Origin: Multifurca ochricompacta
Taxonomy: Eukaryota > Basidiomycota > Agaricomycetes > Russulales > Russulaceae
Length of the DNA: 64,000 bases
Reading direction: 5' to 3'
NCBI GenBank assembly: GCA_022496185.1
Contig: WTXG01000097.1
Span: 1 to 64,000, forward strand
Every line of letters starts with the position of its first letter. Position 1 is the first letter of the stretch. Both the position numbers and the translations under genes were made by a program. This document shows, piece by piece, positions 23,204-36,366 of this stretch. The notes beneath the pieces were generated by a model, which saw nothing but the letters and a program-made list of their open reading frames with translations, was not told where the DNA came from and did no database searches.

Positions 23204-23339
23204 TCAATAGACTGGGAGAGAAAAGACGAGGTCGGCGAGATAGCTGTGTGTTGTTGAAGTGTATAAGAAATAGATAAAAAAAACGTGTATGGAGGAAAAG
23301 TTGTACATACTCGTCACGAGTGAGCTTGTCGTAAGTCAT
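23204..23339 (-). CDS. Arginine attenuator peptide uORF, spliced
   Basis: Upstream of the CPA1-type start, an ATG at 23339 opens a 22-codon peptide when an intron (23310-23244, GTATGT...CACAG, 67 nt) is removed. Exons are 23339-23311 and 23243-23204. The spliced peptide contains LTRDDYLADLVF. This matches the core T-x-x-D-Y-L-x-D of the fungal arginine attenuator peptide, whose Asp is needed for arginine-dependent ribosome stalling. The uORF stop lies 25 nt before the main ATG. The ATG context (T at -3) is weak, as expected for leaky scanning. The intron splits the codon of the second Asp of RDDYL. The similarity and spacing are seen; regulation by arginine is inferred from the known family. 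Confidence 0.82.
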
Positions 23340-25781
23340 ATACAAGCGGGTTGCAGTCAGTCAGAAATCACCGAACTGAACGTTGCAAGATGAGGATGAG
23401 CTACTTCAAGGTTGAAGCGAAGATTAAAGGGTTAAAAGGGTTTTTATAACTCTCAATGTCTTTTCCCACGCTCAGGCTAAAGGTTGTTGTAGGGCGTAGG
23501 GGGTCTTAACTTAAGAATTTATATTGCTTGCTCCTCTATTGCGCAGGTGACAGAGATGTCGGAGGAGGGGTGCGTAGCGCAGACCAAGAACCAATTAATA
23601 ACCACCACTCTTCTTCTCCATCTCCATCCATGGCTCCTACTTTCCCTCCGCTTCTCCGTGTCCCCCCGCGCGCGCTTCATAGAACTTTACACGGTCAGCA
23701 GCAGGCCACTCAATCACTGCTACCAATTACCATCAGGAAGGCATTGGCATTGGCGCGCACGATACACTGGACCATCTGGTCAAAGTTGTTATATCTCTGG
23801 AGCTGGAATCTCGACGAATAACGGCGATGCCATCTCTCTCTTCTTATCATTGCATGAACATGAACGCAACCGTGACTCTCCCCCTCTCTGTAGAAACCGG
23901 TTCGCGGGGAATCGTAGGGCTTCAAGTTGAAAGCAAGAAATCGAACGTTCGTGAGGTGACCAAACCCGGTCGCAGCTTCAAGAGATTCCCCCATAAAGGA
24001 ATCCTGGAAGACGCTTGCTTTTTTGTTGCTGCTGCTGCGGATTCTCTGAATACCACTTGCCACCTTGTTTTGTTCTTTTTGCAGGCCATCACTGTCATCG
24101 TTGTGCTCGCGTTTTGAGTTATATTTGTCATCGAGAGACTTTGAACTTGGCCGCCTCTAACTCGTCAGTTGATGACCGCGAAAGTAGGCTTCGTCCTCGA
24201 TCGGTCAACTTAAATACCCTGATCCTATCGAATACGAATCGGCTTGGGCTGAGATAAACAAACCGTATTCCTAGTAATCAGAGTCGCGATAGGCGTAGAT
24301 AGGCAATGAGGGCAATTGGCTCGGATTGATCCTCTTGCGGTATGTTCCTTGGCCGAGCAAATGTTAAAGTGCCTCCGAAAAAGCGTACCCACATACGAGT
24401 CCGACATGATCTCGAGCACGGCGATTCCTGAAACGAGAGGGAAAAGTCGCTCATCGGGGTGTCCTTGAAGCATCCTCATTGCTCGCTGACCTGCACAAAG
24501 AGGGCGGACGGAGGTCATACGGTACAGCCGCAAGATGATATCAGACAATTAAGATCAGTTTTGAAAAACAGAAAAACAGACCAAACCCGCGCTACCGCAA
24601 AACACGCCCCTTTCGCTAAGATAACGACGACCTCCCTCAGGGATCTGGGAATGTCTCGTCGGAGTTAGTCACATTAGTATCACAGCCGCTACATTTGAAC
24701 GTGTGCGTCAAATTTTTTTCAAAACAAGTGGTTCGTGAATTCCCTGAAGAAAAACTTGGGCACTGGATTGGATTTGGCATGTTCCTTGACTTGATTTGAC
24801 TGGTTCTTCTTGCTCTACAAGGAGCGTGGTTGGGGGGCAGGGGGGAGGGTGATTTGGTAGTGATGTGGAAGGGTAGTACGAGACGCATAAACCCCCTACA
24901 GGACAAGCGCGCCCTTTGGCTTTCGTTGGGGACTCGCCTGTGTAAGGTATTTGTATTTTGTGAATGGACCTGCTTCAAAGGGTAGAATTTCATTCCGTAA
25001 GTACCCTACCAATTGTATCGGATTGTGTTTTTAGCAATTTCTTGAAACCGTGAAGTGGTCCAGTCCATCCGTTCGCTTAAAGCCTAGGTCGAACAGTTGT
25101 GGGTAGACTTAGACCAGAGTAGACCAAGGTCATTGATATAGAAAGATGATGGAGGGAGTACCTACAAACATACACCAACCCACTTACACTCCACGCTGCG
25201 GAATGGCAGTGATGGTGGTCGCTCAGCAATTGGGACCCCCATCAAGTTGGGCGCTGCTTACTGAAAATTCCGACAGAACGGAATGAATAGGATACGTGCG
25301 CGATTCGGGACTCATGGAAATAATGCTGACACCGCCCATCACAAGAAAGATGAGTTACTGCTGTGCTGACTGAACGTCGTACATTTATATTGTTGTTGTT
25401 GTTGTTGTTGGCAAAGATGAGCGTGGCACAGCAATTTCAGAAGGCGCACGGTCACTGGCCAATCAATTAGCCATGTCGAATGACCATGGGACCATGGGAA
25501 CCAAAAGATAAATGATTTGATTTCAATTGGTTTGCTCTTTTATTCTATTATTCTATATACCCACCTCCATCTCTTAAACCTCTCAAGCGCCACGTAAACC
25601 CTCTTCTGATTTCGACTCGGCACGGCACATTTAATACGCTGCCGTCGTTACAAAGACATCTTTTCCCCCTTCCTTCCCTTCATTTACTCCCCCCTTCCAC
25701 TTTTTGCTCTTCCCATTCTCATTCCCCACACAAAGCGATAGAGGTTCTCTGTGATTGATTTAATCAAGTCCATCTGACCTC
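23340..25781. other. Intergenic, no confident gene
   Basis: The region between divergent genes (CPA1-type - and b561 +). Minus-strand open stretches at 23710-24063 and 24225-24548 carry some splice-like signals (for example TTTGTGCAG near 24500), but I recognise no protein. A TTG repeat lies near 25389-25410. The last 250 bases are a CT-rich promoter for the b561 gene. Confidence 0.35.
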
Positions 25782-26755
25782 ATGTCGTCCCCCTCGGATT
25801 TCTCTAATCTGCCACTGGATGAGTACGAGAAGAGAGTGAGGAATCATGGTCTGCTTGCAGCCATCGCATTCCTGGTCCTGATGCCAATTGGTGTTTTCAT
25901 TCCCCGATACCTACGTACTTTCACCAACCGGTGAGTTGCTCGAACCACACATTAACAACGACTACGATAACGATAACTGATTCGTGCTTTTTTTTGCCTT
26001 TTTGCCCCCTTTGCTCGCAGATGGTGGTGGTCACACTGGATGGTCAACTTCCTTATCTCTGGCCCGGTCGTCTTTGCAGCGTGGGCCATGGCCGGACGAG
26101 CTAATAACCTCTCCCAAGCGCCGCTGGATGGCCACAAGGTACGGCCCCCCTCCCCCCCTCCACCCTGTCATTTTTTTCCCATGCCCTGACTCCGTCCTCT
26201 GTCTTCTGGATATGTCCGCTCCCGCTCGCGTTTCCCCCCTTCGCGCGTTCGACGAACAGAAACTCGGTTATGCCATTTTTAGTCTGTACATCGTGCAGTC
26301 CATGCTCGGACTCTTCATCCACTTTGTTCGCATCCCCTTCCTTTTCGTCGGCCACCGACCACCACAGAATTATATCCACGCACTCCTTGGCCTGACAATC
26401 CTCGCAATGGCCAATTATCAGGTTCGATTCCCCCTTCATCTCTCTCATTCAACTTGAGTGTTTATGTTTTTTTTTAAATATAGGTCCACAATGGCATTTA
26501 CACCGAGTGGCCGCTCATGACCGGTAACGTTCATCCAGTCAAAGAAGCTGGGAAGCATGCTTGGTTGGCGCTTGTCATTGTAAGTAGGGATAACTATAGA
26601 CGCGCTGCTTTCCCTACAGAACGAAGTACTGAATTTCATCTCATGATCAACAGATCTTCTGGACCCTGTACGCCATCGGATTGGCCTTTTTGCCTCGCCA
26701 ATACAGGCAGGAGCGTGAAGGGAGGTTGCTTAAACAAGATAAGGAAGCCTTGTAA
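25782..26755 (+). CDS. Cytochrome b561-type membrane protein
   Basis: Five exons (25782-25930, 26021-26138, 26260-26421, 26484-26579, 26654-26755) join to 208 aa. Five hydrophobic spans are visible. Conserved histidines sit where b561 proteins bind two b hemes: RNHGLLAA, WWWSHWM, NYIHALLGL and GKHAWL. There is no signal peptide or DOMON domain, so it resembles the membrane core of the b561/ferric-reductase family, which moves electrons across a membrane. Partner and membrane are unknown. The C-terminus is short and charged (RQYRQEREGRLLKQDKEAL). Confidence 0.88.
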
Positions 26756-27049
26756 AATCTTTGCAATACACACGTAGCAGCGGTCTGGGTTAGGATGGTT
26801 TTGATGATATCATGGTATTCTCGATATTCCCTTAAATATTATACAAAGGACGATAGTCGTCTGTCTTTTTTTGGAACGGATGTTGTGCTGTATTTAACAA
26901 AGTTGTCGATTTCGAATTCTCACCAACTCGCGCCTCCACGCACATGGCAGGCACCTCCTGAGAGCGAACCTCTGGGGGCCGCGGCATCTCCGTATGACAT
27001 AACCAAATACCTCCTTCATCCTTTTCTTCGCTCGCCAGCTAAAAAAGAA

Positions 27050-29021
27050 ATGAGCTTTTGGGATACCTCGTTTACCAGTGCGATCCAAGGGAATTCAACA
27101 CCACCACCACAGACTCAGGCGGTGGCGGGTTCACAATCACAACCACCCACTTTGAACGAGGAGGTCACTGAAGTCATAGGACAACTCGGACGGTTTTGGG
27201 GAGGATTCAGAAAACAGGTAAGCCACTGCGCCGCCGCACTTTCGACGGGGCGTACAAATTTTTTGTTTTTGTTTTTTGTGCTAACTAATAATAATACTTT
27301 CTGTCTCTCTGTCTGTGTTCTTTCTTATCTTCTCGTTTAAAAAAAAAAAAAAAAGAGCCAGAGTGCTATACAAACCGCACGCAAGGATCTGGGAGATTAC
27401 GTTTCGCAGGCGCAGAAGGAACTTAACAAACAATTTGCCACTCTTTCTAACACATCCCCTCCTCCAATTTCAACTTCAGATACTGGTACTACTGCTGATG
27501 CTGATGTCGATGTCGATGAAGCATTGACACCCGTCGCCTCGTCTTCCTCTCGGGATTTAAACGATTCTATTAGGTCCGATGGCGAAGGGAGTAACAACAA
27601 CTCAGCTTCCTCATCTATCTCCACCCTTCCTGACCCATCATCATCATCACCATCATCATCATCCGAAAGACATGAACATCAACAAGCTCAATCACCAACA
27701 ACGCTTTTCACACGTCTACAATCTTCACTCCCACCTGATCTCCTCACCACCCTTCGCGATACGATACCCGACAGCGTAAGACACGCACAGAGTCGTACAG
27801 AACTCACTCAAGTCGCTCAAGCCCGCATGCAAGATGCCGCAGCCCGCGGCGAAGAATTACTACGTGGTGCGAGCGTCTTCCTACGAGATGTAGTACGCGT
27901 CGTCCCGCCCGAGCAGGTCACCTCTCCCTCTACCACCACCACTACCACCACCACCACCACCACCACTTCCTCCTTCTCCACATCATCCACTCCCATCCCA
28001 CCCTCCGCACAAACGCCAACCGCGCATGAAGGCGCCATGACCCCACGCGCAGAATCAGTCGTCCCATCGTCGGTCATTATCGCCGTCACACCGGCAACGC
28101 GCCGAGATGCACTGTTACGCGCGCTACGTGCGAATCCTGAAATTTTACGTGTTGACCCTGTGAAGGAGGAGCGCTCGGCAGCGCTCTTTGGTTCTTGGAT
28201 GGGGAGGGAAGTGGAGGTGGAGGTGGTGCGGGACGAAGCACAGCGCGAGGCAGAGTTGATTGCTGATGATGAAGTACTACGGAGTACGCATTCGACTTTG
28301 GGTGAGTCCTTTTTTTATCTTTTTTTTTTTTGGGGGGGGGGGGATTACAGGGGTTGGGAGGGGTGGTGTCTTTGCTTGGTTGGTGTGTGTGTGTGCGCGC
28401 ATGTGCTGATGCTTAACATTACAGTACCAGGGGAACTCCCCGAGGACGAGTTTTGGATGCGTTATTTCTTCCGCGTACACCAAATAAACCAGGAAGAAGA
28501 GCGGCGTAAAGCCGTACTTGAAGGTATGTGTGTGTCTGTTGTAGTTTCAAAAACCTTCGCCCACTTTTTTTTTTTTTTTCGGTCCCACAATTGTGAATGG
28601 TTTTTTGATATGCTATTTGTACTAAGGCCCCACTGAACAAGAAGACGATTTCAGTTGGGAAGATGAGGAGGCAGAAGGGGATGCGGCGCCGAAAGAAGAA
28701 GGGGAGTTGTCGTCGTCGCCATCATCTCCATTGGTTGCACCACCTCCCGCTCTAGATCGAGGTAGACTGACCGCTACGGCGACTTTCGCGTCCGGAACTA
28801 CGAGTCCGGAGCGCAGCGAGGACAGTTTTGACTTTGTCTCTTCGGGTCGCACGAGTGCGACGGGCGACGCTAGCGCTGCTCGGACCAAGACGAAGGAGAT
28901 ACCGGATGAGGAGGACGATGAAGATGAGGAGGATGAAGAGGATGGGGATGGGGAGGCCGAGAAGGACGACGACGATGAAGATGAAGATGAAGACGACAGC
29001 GAAGGAAGTGATTGGGAGTGA
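27050..29021 (+). CDS. BSD-domain protein
   Basis: Four exons (27050-27217, 27356-28301, 28425-28523, 28627-29021) give 535 aa. After a start MSFWDTSFTSAI come two amphipathic segments with LGRFWGGFRKQ and TARKDLGDYVSQAQKEL. The centre has Ser/Thr/His-rich low complexity. The BSD domain core spans exons 2-3, with PATRRDALLRALRANPEIL before it and DEFWMRYFFRVHQINQEEERRK at its end. The C-terminal quarter is very acidic (Asp/Glu runs) and ends EGSDWE. Architecture and tail resemble fungal Dos2/BSDC1-like proteins. BSD domains occur in transcription-factor and synapse-associated proteins; the exact role is unknown. The first intron ends in an A-run and AG, a weak acceptor. Confidence 0.85.
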
Positions 29022-32018
29022 TTGACCATTACTCTTTTTTTTCATGTATTTGTGATCCTCTTGCTTGAGATAATGATGTAACTGTCTTATCTGAATGGAT
29101 GTTGTGTTGGACCTTTGCTACTTGTTACCCCATTTGCATGACCATAATAGAAAAATAAAAAATAAAAATAAATAAATCGAATAAAATCAACCAACTCAGT
29201 TATGTTTTTTTTCTGTTTTATTATTTATTTATTCATTTATTTATCTAATGTCTTTGGGAGTGAGGCGCGTCATCATCTCGTGTCGGTAAAAGGCGATTTA
29301 ATATAATACCGTTTCTCCCCAAAAAAAATTGATGATCATAACGGAACGGGAAATCCGCTGCTTTCCTCCGCCCTACCCCGCCCCGCCCCCTCTTAGTCTT
29401 GTCTCTTCCTTCTAGTTATCTTGGCTAGCCTAAGGTTAGCCCTCCTTGCCCTTGCCCTTGCCCTTGCCCTTGCCCTGTCCTGCCCTGTTCTGCCCTGTCC
29501 TATCCAAGGTAAGAGTCCGACTCGGGTTCGACGAAATTTGGATTGGATTGGATTGGATTGAATTGGATTATGTATTTTTTGATGAGTTGATTGCCGCTCG
29601 CCCGATCTTAGCGATCTTTAGCCATCGGGGCAAGGATAAAAAACAAAATAAAATTTAAATAAAATAAAATAAAACATATAGCCTCCGGAAGAAGAAGAAG
29701 AGAGGAAGGGGGGGGGGGGGAGGGAAGGGAAGGGAAGGGGGAGGGTAAACGGGGACCTGGATTCTAAATTCCTTTTTTTTTTTTCTCTCTTTCTCTCTCC
29801 CACACATCGCTGGATCAAAAAATGACAGTTCAGTTCGCCGGAGCTTTGTTGATTACTTTGATGCGGGTGAGCGATAAGAAAGGGGGGGGGAGGGGGGTTC
29901 TTGAGGAAGGTTGGGCTTAGTTAGTAGCACTAACTAGTACTGTACTGCTATCGATCGGTAATTTTTTTACACACTTCCTTCCGTTCATTATGCGACAAGC
30001 GTGGGGGGAGAGGGAGAGGGAGGGGGTCACTCGCCTCGCCTGGCAAAACCTTTCTTCACTCAAAAATTTTCCGGTAAGGGTTATACAGGTCCGCAGGTGG
30101 GAGATTAGTTAGTTAAAAAAGAGAGAATCTGGTTTTTTATTTATTTTATTTTTCATGAGGAGAATAAATAAATAAGAAAGGAGAAATAATAAAAAAGTTA
30201 AAATAAGATAAGATAAAATAAAACAAAATGAGGCTTGTCAAATTCTCGAAACTCTCTGTTTTGTTGTGTAGTGTATAGTGTGTAGCCGTACCCGTACATA
30301 ACCAAGAGTCCCCCCCCCCTCCACGCACGGCAAAGCTTCTCCTCCGGATCCTTTTCGTCATCTCACTTCTTTCACGGCTTCGTCTTCGTCCCCCCCCCCC
30401 CCCTTTTATTTTGACTGTTCGGCTTATCGCCCTTGTGACGCATGGGGACCGACCCATATCTTGCAGTGAGACGTCAAAGGGTTGATGTGGTGGTACCCGC
30501 TTGCTAACTAAAGGCTTATGATTTTATGATTCAGGGGGGGGAGGAGGGGTTCTATTGCCTGCATCATGTGTATTAAGCCGCGGGGATTAATGCCTCGTTC
30601 CTCGCTTCCCAGAAAGAACGTTGAAGCTTTTTTGACATCCCCCCCCCCCTCAGTCAGCTGGGCAAAGTCTGACAATCTGACAGGACACACAGGCAGTTTT
30701 TTTTTTTTTAAAATTAAAATTAAAAAATGAAAAGACTTATCCCTTATCCTTATCCCTTTTGTTCTGGGATCCGGGGGAAGAGGAAGGAAGGGGGGAGGGG
30801 AACGGGGAACGGGAAGAAAAAAAATGACGAACGGGAAACGCCGCTTTTTTTTTCTTTTTCGGACAGGAAAAACTGAAAGGAATGCTTTTTTCTTTCTTTT
30901 TTGAATTATGAACTTGCTTCCTTCTCACACACAAACGACGCAATTCACGCAAAAGAGCGCGCTCAAAAAAAAAAGTCGTTTATCACGCGAGTTCTGTTCT
31001 CAATCCCCCCCCCCCAAGCTGCCTAGCTCTCTGCGTGCGCAGCGTGTGGCGTTAATTAATTTTTGTAAATCCATTCCCCCCCTTCCGCAACTATAGAAGT
31101 TTCATATTTTTTTTTTTGGCATTGGATTGGATGGATTGAAGACTACATGGCAGATGGTGGAAGGGGAAGGCTGTGGCGGCTGTGGCGTCGACCCGACCGT
31201 TCAGCGACCGAGTTGGGGTATGAACGTTCTTTTCATTAAACAAGTCGCTTCGTGATACATTAGTGATCTGCGTGGTTCTACTCTCTCTCTCTTCCCATCC
31301 CCTCCCTTCACACTTTCGTTTGGTGATTAGCCGGGAGAGGGGAGGAAGGGAGGAAACAACCTGGTGTGCGTGCGTACGGATACGGCATGGCACACTTGTC
31401 CGCACTTTGGCTTCACGGGGGGGGGGAGGTGGCTGGCTGGCGGGCGGGGTGGTGTCCAATCAGGTAGATTTTATTGGATGTGTATAACGGCACCTGGATT
31501 CCCATTGAGTTAATCACATAGAATGATTTTGTCACCCCCCCCCCCGTCCCATTCAATACGGCATTAAATATCGAATAACCTTCCAGGATGAAACTTTGTA
31601 GCTTCGTAACGAGTTGACGTTGACACCCTCCCCCCCCCCCCCCAATCCGATGTGCACGCACCCAAAGCATGGATTTTCCATGTAGAGAGAGAGAAAGAGA
31701 TAGAGAGCGCTGGGCGTATCACATTTTCAGGATACGTCATACGTTCGTTTCTATCTACCTTGAGTATTTCAATCGCCGCCCGTCATTCACACTGGTCAGT
31801 CGATGGGGGGTGGGAATGGAATCATCCAAAAATCACCAGATCAGATTGAAGGGCTCAAAAAAAAAAGTTCGCTTAAGCGACTCTGATTGGCTGTATGTCC
31901 GTCCGTGTCCCACCCTCCCTCCCCCTCCTTCGCCTTCCCCCCCCCCCCGGAACTATCCGTCGATCGTTAATCAAACTTAAATCACCACCGAGGTCGAGGT
32001 CTAATTGGCTCCCCCAAT

Positions 32019-32060
32019 TCAGTCAGTCAGTCAGTCAGTCAGTCAGTCAGAGTCAGTCAG
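32019..32060. repeat. CAGT tetranucleotide repeat
   Basis: Nearly uninterrupted TCAG units with one AG interruption. Confidence 0.9.
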
Positions 32061-33726
32061 TTTTTTTTATCCGATCCATTGGGGAGTGCCTCGTGCTCGC
32101 AGAACCTTTTCTCACGGGTCTGGACCCCCTCCCACTCCCCCCCAATCCTTCCCCTCCCATCTTCCCCCCCCCCTCTCTGGGAGGGTCCAGAAGCAGCAGC
32201 GGAGCTAATGGACCTGTCAAGTTGAACGATCAATCAAACACGTGAGCATTTTTGCCCATCATCGCGTTTTATAATCTAGAAACTATAGATTATATATATA
32301 AATATTGTCATTTCCCAGTCCCAGCGTAGTAACAAAAAAAAGAGAGAGGAGAGAGTAAATTTTTTGTTTTTTTTTTTGTTTTTTTTTGAGTCTCCGAAAG
32401 ACGAACGCGCGACGCGCGGCCATTCCGCTTTCAGATCTTTGGGTCCCCCAGTTGGCGCCCAATGACCAATACCCCATGGGTGTAGTTGTAAAAAAAAAAA
32501 AAGGTTGGTTCTTGAATGTCGTCGCTAACGCCCCCCCCTCCCCAAGCCAATGGTACACGATCAACCTCCCTCATGCTTCGCGGAGCGCGGAGGAAGGTGG
32601 AGGGGGGGGTGGATGGGTGAAGGGAAGCGAATATGAAAAAAAAAAAGTAAAGTTGAAGAATTGAGTTGTGGCGTCATGCATGCCTTTCTTTACCTTTTAC
32701 AACCAACCAACGTTTTGGGTTCCAATACATCTTTCTCTCTCTCTCTCTTTCACTCTCTCACGGCACCAGATAACGTCAGTTTCAGCTAGTTGTGTTGTGC
32801 GTTGTGTGTGTGTTTTTTTTTTTTCATCCCCGCCCCCTTCCGCAATATCTCGGTCACCGGGGGGGGGGGTTAACGTATTACAAGGACGAGACCTTGGGGT
32901 TGCAGTTGACTGACCGACTGACTGACACGAGGAGCATCGTCTCACTTTTTTTGTTAAGGCCAGGTTTCGTTAACACCCCCAGTCAGCCACACGCCTCCCA
33001 TCCTTCTGACGCGCGTAACGTAACGAAGTGTTTAATATGGGCGCGTCCTTACTACCACTCCAACACACACACATACACAAAAAAAGTGGTAATAAAATTA
33101 AAAAAAAATAAAAACGCGGAAAGCGTGGGATGTTTCTTTTTTTTTTTTTTTGCACTTAAACTTTGGTTGATATACTTTAAAATGTTCCGTATCTCCGCAG
33201 TTAAGACAGGATAATGAGTTACATATCTCCCACCCAATATTGAAAAAAAACAACCTTTCTCTTGGAAGGACAGCACGCGGGCCGGTCACCGGATACATAC
33301 CAATTATTTGTGTTGCTCTGTTGTGTGCACACCCTGTCAAGGGGGGATGGAGCGAAGAACCCCCGCCTACTCCCCCCCCCTCGGGGCATAGTCCGGAGAA
33401 GAAGAAAAAAATGGAAGGAAGCACATTTCATAAAATAAAATAAATAAATAAAAAATCAAAGATTTTATTTTATTTTATGAAGGGTTGGGTAACAATAACA
33501 AGTAGAGTTGGAGGGTTGGAGTTGGAGCTGGAGTTGGTGGGCGCGGGCGCGGGCGCAGGGGAGTGTCCCGGGACAGACAGACAAACAGACAGACAGACAG
33601 GAAGAGAGAACCCAAGAAATTGGCTCGGGAAATTCCCTTTCGGGGTTCCCCGCCCCCTCTCCCCGCCCATATCAGTAGATCAAACGGACCAACACTTAAC
33701 ATCAAACTAGAGCAAACATGGCAAGA

Positions 33727-33757
<31 letters not shown>

Positions 33758-33760
33758 GTT
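33727..33760. repeat. CAGA tetranucleotide repeat
   Basis: Tandem ACAG units; a shorter related run is at about 33571-33600. Confidence 0.9.
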
Positions 33761-36366
33761 TTGACAGGGCAGAACAGAGATAGGCAAGAGACAGACAACA
33801 AAGTGGCGCGTGTTGGTGAGGAGAGCGATTGGAGAGCGCCAAAACTAACTTGAACTAACTAACTATCTAACTCTTTTTCTTTTTGTATGGAAAGCTTTTT
33901 CTGTTATGGTATGGTATATGTAAACATTTTCTTCTCTTGGCATTCCGCCTCGCCCCTGAGGCTATAAGGGATCGGCGTTGACAGCTTTCTTTTAACACCG
34001 CCTTCGTCAAAGCGGTTAAGCGGCGCAAAAAGGTAAAGGAAAAGGAAAAAAAAAAAAAAAGAAAGATAATAACAGCTGGTATTAACTTTTAGGGGGGGCT
34101 GGCTAAATTCCATGTCTTATTCATTATTTTTATTCTATTTTACGATATTTTTTGTGTTTTGTTTTATGAAGGAGACTCCCTGATCCCGTCTTCCAAACCA
34201 AAAAAAAAAAGGCCCGTCGGGATCTTCGTGGACCCTGCAGAAACATACCATCTCATTTCACGAAGTCCCCCGAAATATGTTGTGCCCCCCCCCCCCTCCC
34301 CCCCTGCCCGCTCTAGGGTAAAACCCAGATCGACAACCATTCATCTAATCCATTCCTTCATTCACACATACAATGAAATTTCTTAAAAAGAATCTTTCTT
34401 ATTTGTTTTTAGTTGTTAATCTTAGCTAATTTTAAAAAATGATTTGCGCCCTTTGGAAGGCAGCAGCAACATGAAGGAAGAGAAAAAGAGAAAGAGAAAA
34501 AAAAACCTTGTGGAAGGGCGGCGGCGGGGGGGGGGGGCGCTCAATACAAAATAAAATTAAAAATTAAAATTAAAAACCTGTCCACACCGCCGCCGACCGC
34601 CGACAACCGCCACAATGCGCAGTTTCTTTTTCTTTTTCTTTTTCTTTTTATATAAAAAAAAGAAAAGAAAAAAGAAAACCCTTGGAAAAATGATATTTGA
34701 GTTTTGAGATGGGGATTTGAAGATAATGATAAAGATAAAGATGATGGGATGGGATGGATGGAAACCTTCTCTCTCTCTCTCCTCTCTCACTCACCCAACA
34801 CCCAACACCCAACCTCACTTCCTTCTCTCTCTCTCGCCCATTCATCATTCAATTATTCCATTTCAATTATTCCATTTCAATTTCAATTCAATTCAGTTTC
34901 AATTCAATTTCAATTCAATTCATCATTCATCATCATTACTTTTACACACACACAAAAACACACAATTCCATTCAAAATAAAATTCCTATTCCGTTCCGTA
35001 TTTCCCTTCCTCTCCTCCCCCCCCCCCACCCCCACCCCCGTTCCTTTTCATTTCATCATCATTTCATCATTTCATCATCATCAATAATCAAATCAAATCA
35101 AGCAATCAATAGAATACGCACGACGCAAGCAAGAGAGCAAGAGAAAGTTCATGCCATTGCCACAGCGCAGTTCGTTTCGGCGGCCGCGAAATCTTAAATT
35201 GTGGGGGGCGCCTTTACTTATCAACATCAGACGCCTCGACGATGGTCAAAAAAAAAAAACATTCATTTTTTTTACAAAAAAATAGATATATATATTATTG
35301 CTATTATTTTTCCAATTCGGATTGTACGCTAAAGAAAAAAACAAAAAAAAAAGGGTAAAAGAGGATTTTGACAATAATATGGTGGTGAGGGGTTAATTTG
35401 TTTTTGTGAAATGGAAAACCCTAAACCCTAACAAGGGGAGGGAGAGGGGGGGTTTGAGTGACACAGTAGTAGGAGGAAAGATCTCAGTTATTTGTTTAAG
35501 ATGCGTGAGGTTGACCATGGGCAACTGCTCCATGCTCAACCATACACACAGACAGATGGACAGACGGATGGACAGACAAAAAAAAAAGAATGAACAAACG
35601 AATGTGAAATATATCAAAAAAAGAGAGAAAACAACAAAGGGAACGGGAAGGAGCAAAGGAAGGGGGAGATGTCCGTTGAGAGATAATGTCACGAAAAAAA
35701 AAGGCAAGATGGACACTCGAAAAAAAGTGGGCGGCTGGCGAACCAAATGGTGGGAGAGGGAGTAGAGAGAGATTTAGTTTTTCTTTTTAAATAAAAAAAA
35801 AACACCACACACCAACAGAAAAAATTTTGAGGGAAGAAAAAAAACAAACAACACACACACACACGACCATGCAGTAAATATGCGTAAGATAAAATGCGTC
35901 TGATAAGGAACAGAGAAAGGAGGAACTCAAGAACACAGAGAAGGGAAGGAGGCGGGGGGATGGGGGGGAGGGGGAAAAAAGATCGCCAAGGATATCAACA
36001 CTTTGATCAACAACGACAACAACAACAAAAAAAGAGGAAAAAGAAATAAACAAACGGCCAGACTCATGTATACCGTGTGGCAGCAGCATAATCGTCCGCC
36101 GTACTTGGTGAAGGCATGGAATGGGAATAAACACCGCCATCTGTGCCATCAAACGCGTTCGAATACACAGAAATGGGATATCCGTTTACATGTGAGTGTG
36201 GTGGGGGTACTCGCCGCCACAGCCAAAAGCCATGATGCCATAAGGGGGATAATCCTGTGGCAACTGAGGCTGGGGGGATGATGGGTGACCATCAACTTCT
36301 GGAACTTGAATGCCGGTGGTGGTATGTAAGGAGACTGTAAAAAAAAACAAGTCAAAAAAAATTAAA

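Larger units (their letters stand above)
29022..36190. other. Homopolymer- and microsatellite-rich desert
   Basis: About 7 kb between the ends of two convergent genes with no supported gene. It is packed with G or C runs (14 Cs at 30390-30403 and 31630-31643; others near 29707, 31536, 34286 and 34528) and A or T runs. There is also a CAGT repeat (about 32020-32060), CAGA repeats (33577-33600, 33728-33760), and CT- and TTCAATT-rich stretches (34768-34960). All longer open frames follow from low complexity. Confidence 0.5.

Noticed and set aside
26411..26435. GGTTCGATTCC, a perfect tRNA B-box match
   Set aside because: It falls on the exon 3 donor of the b561 gene, and no cloverleaf or A box is found around it.
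32019..33760. Regularly repeated units suggestive of a CRISPR-like array
   Set aside because: Simple CAGT and CAGA microsatellites without spacers, in a eukaryotic genome.
35417..35432. Telomere-like AACCCTAAACCCTAAC
   Set aside because: Only about two units, inside low-complexity DNA; too short to call an interstitial telomere.
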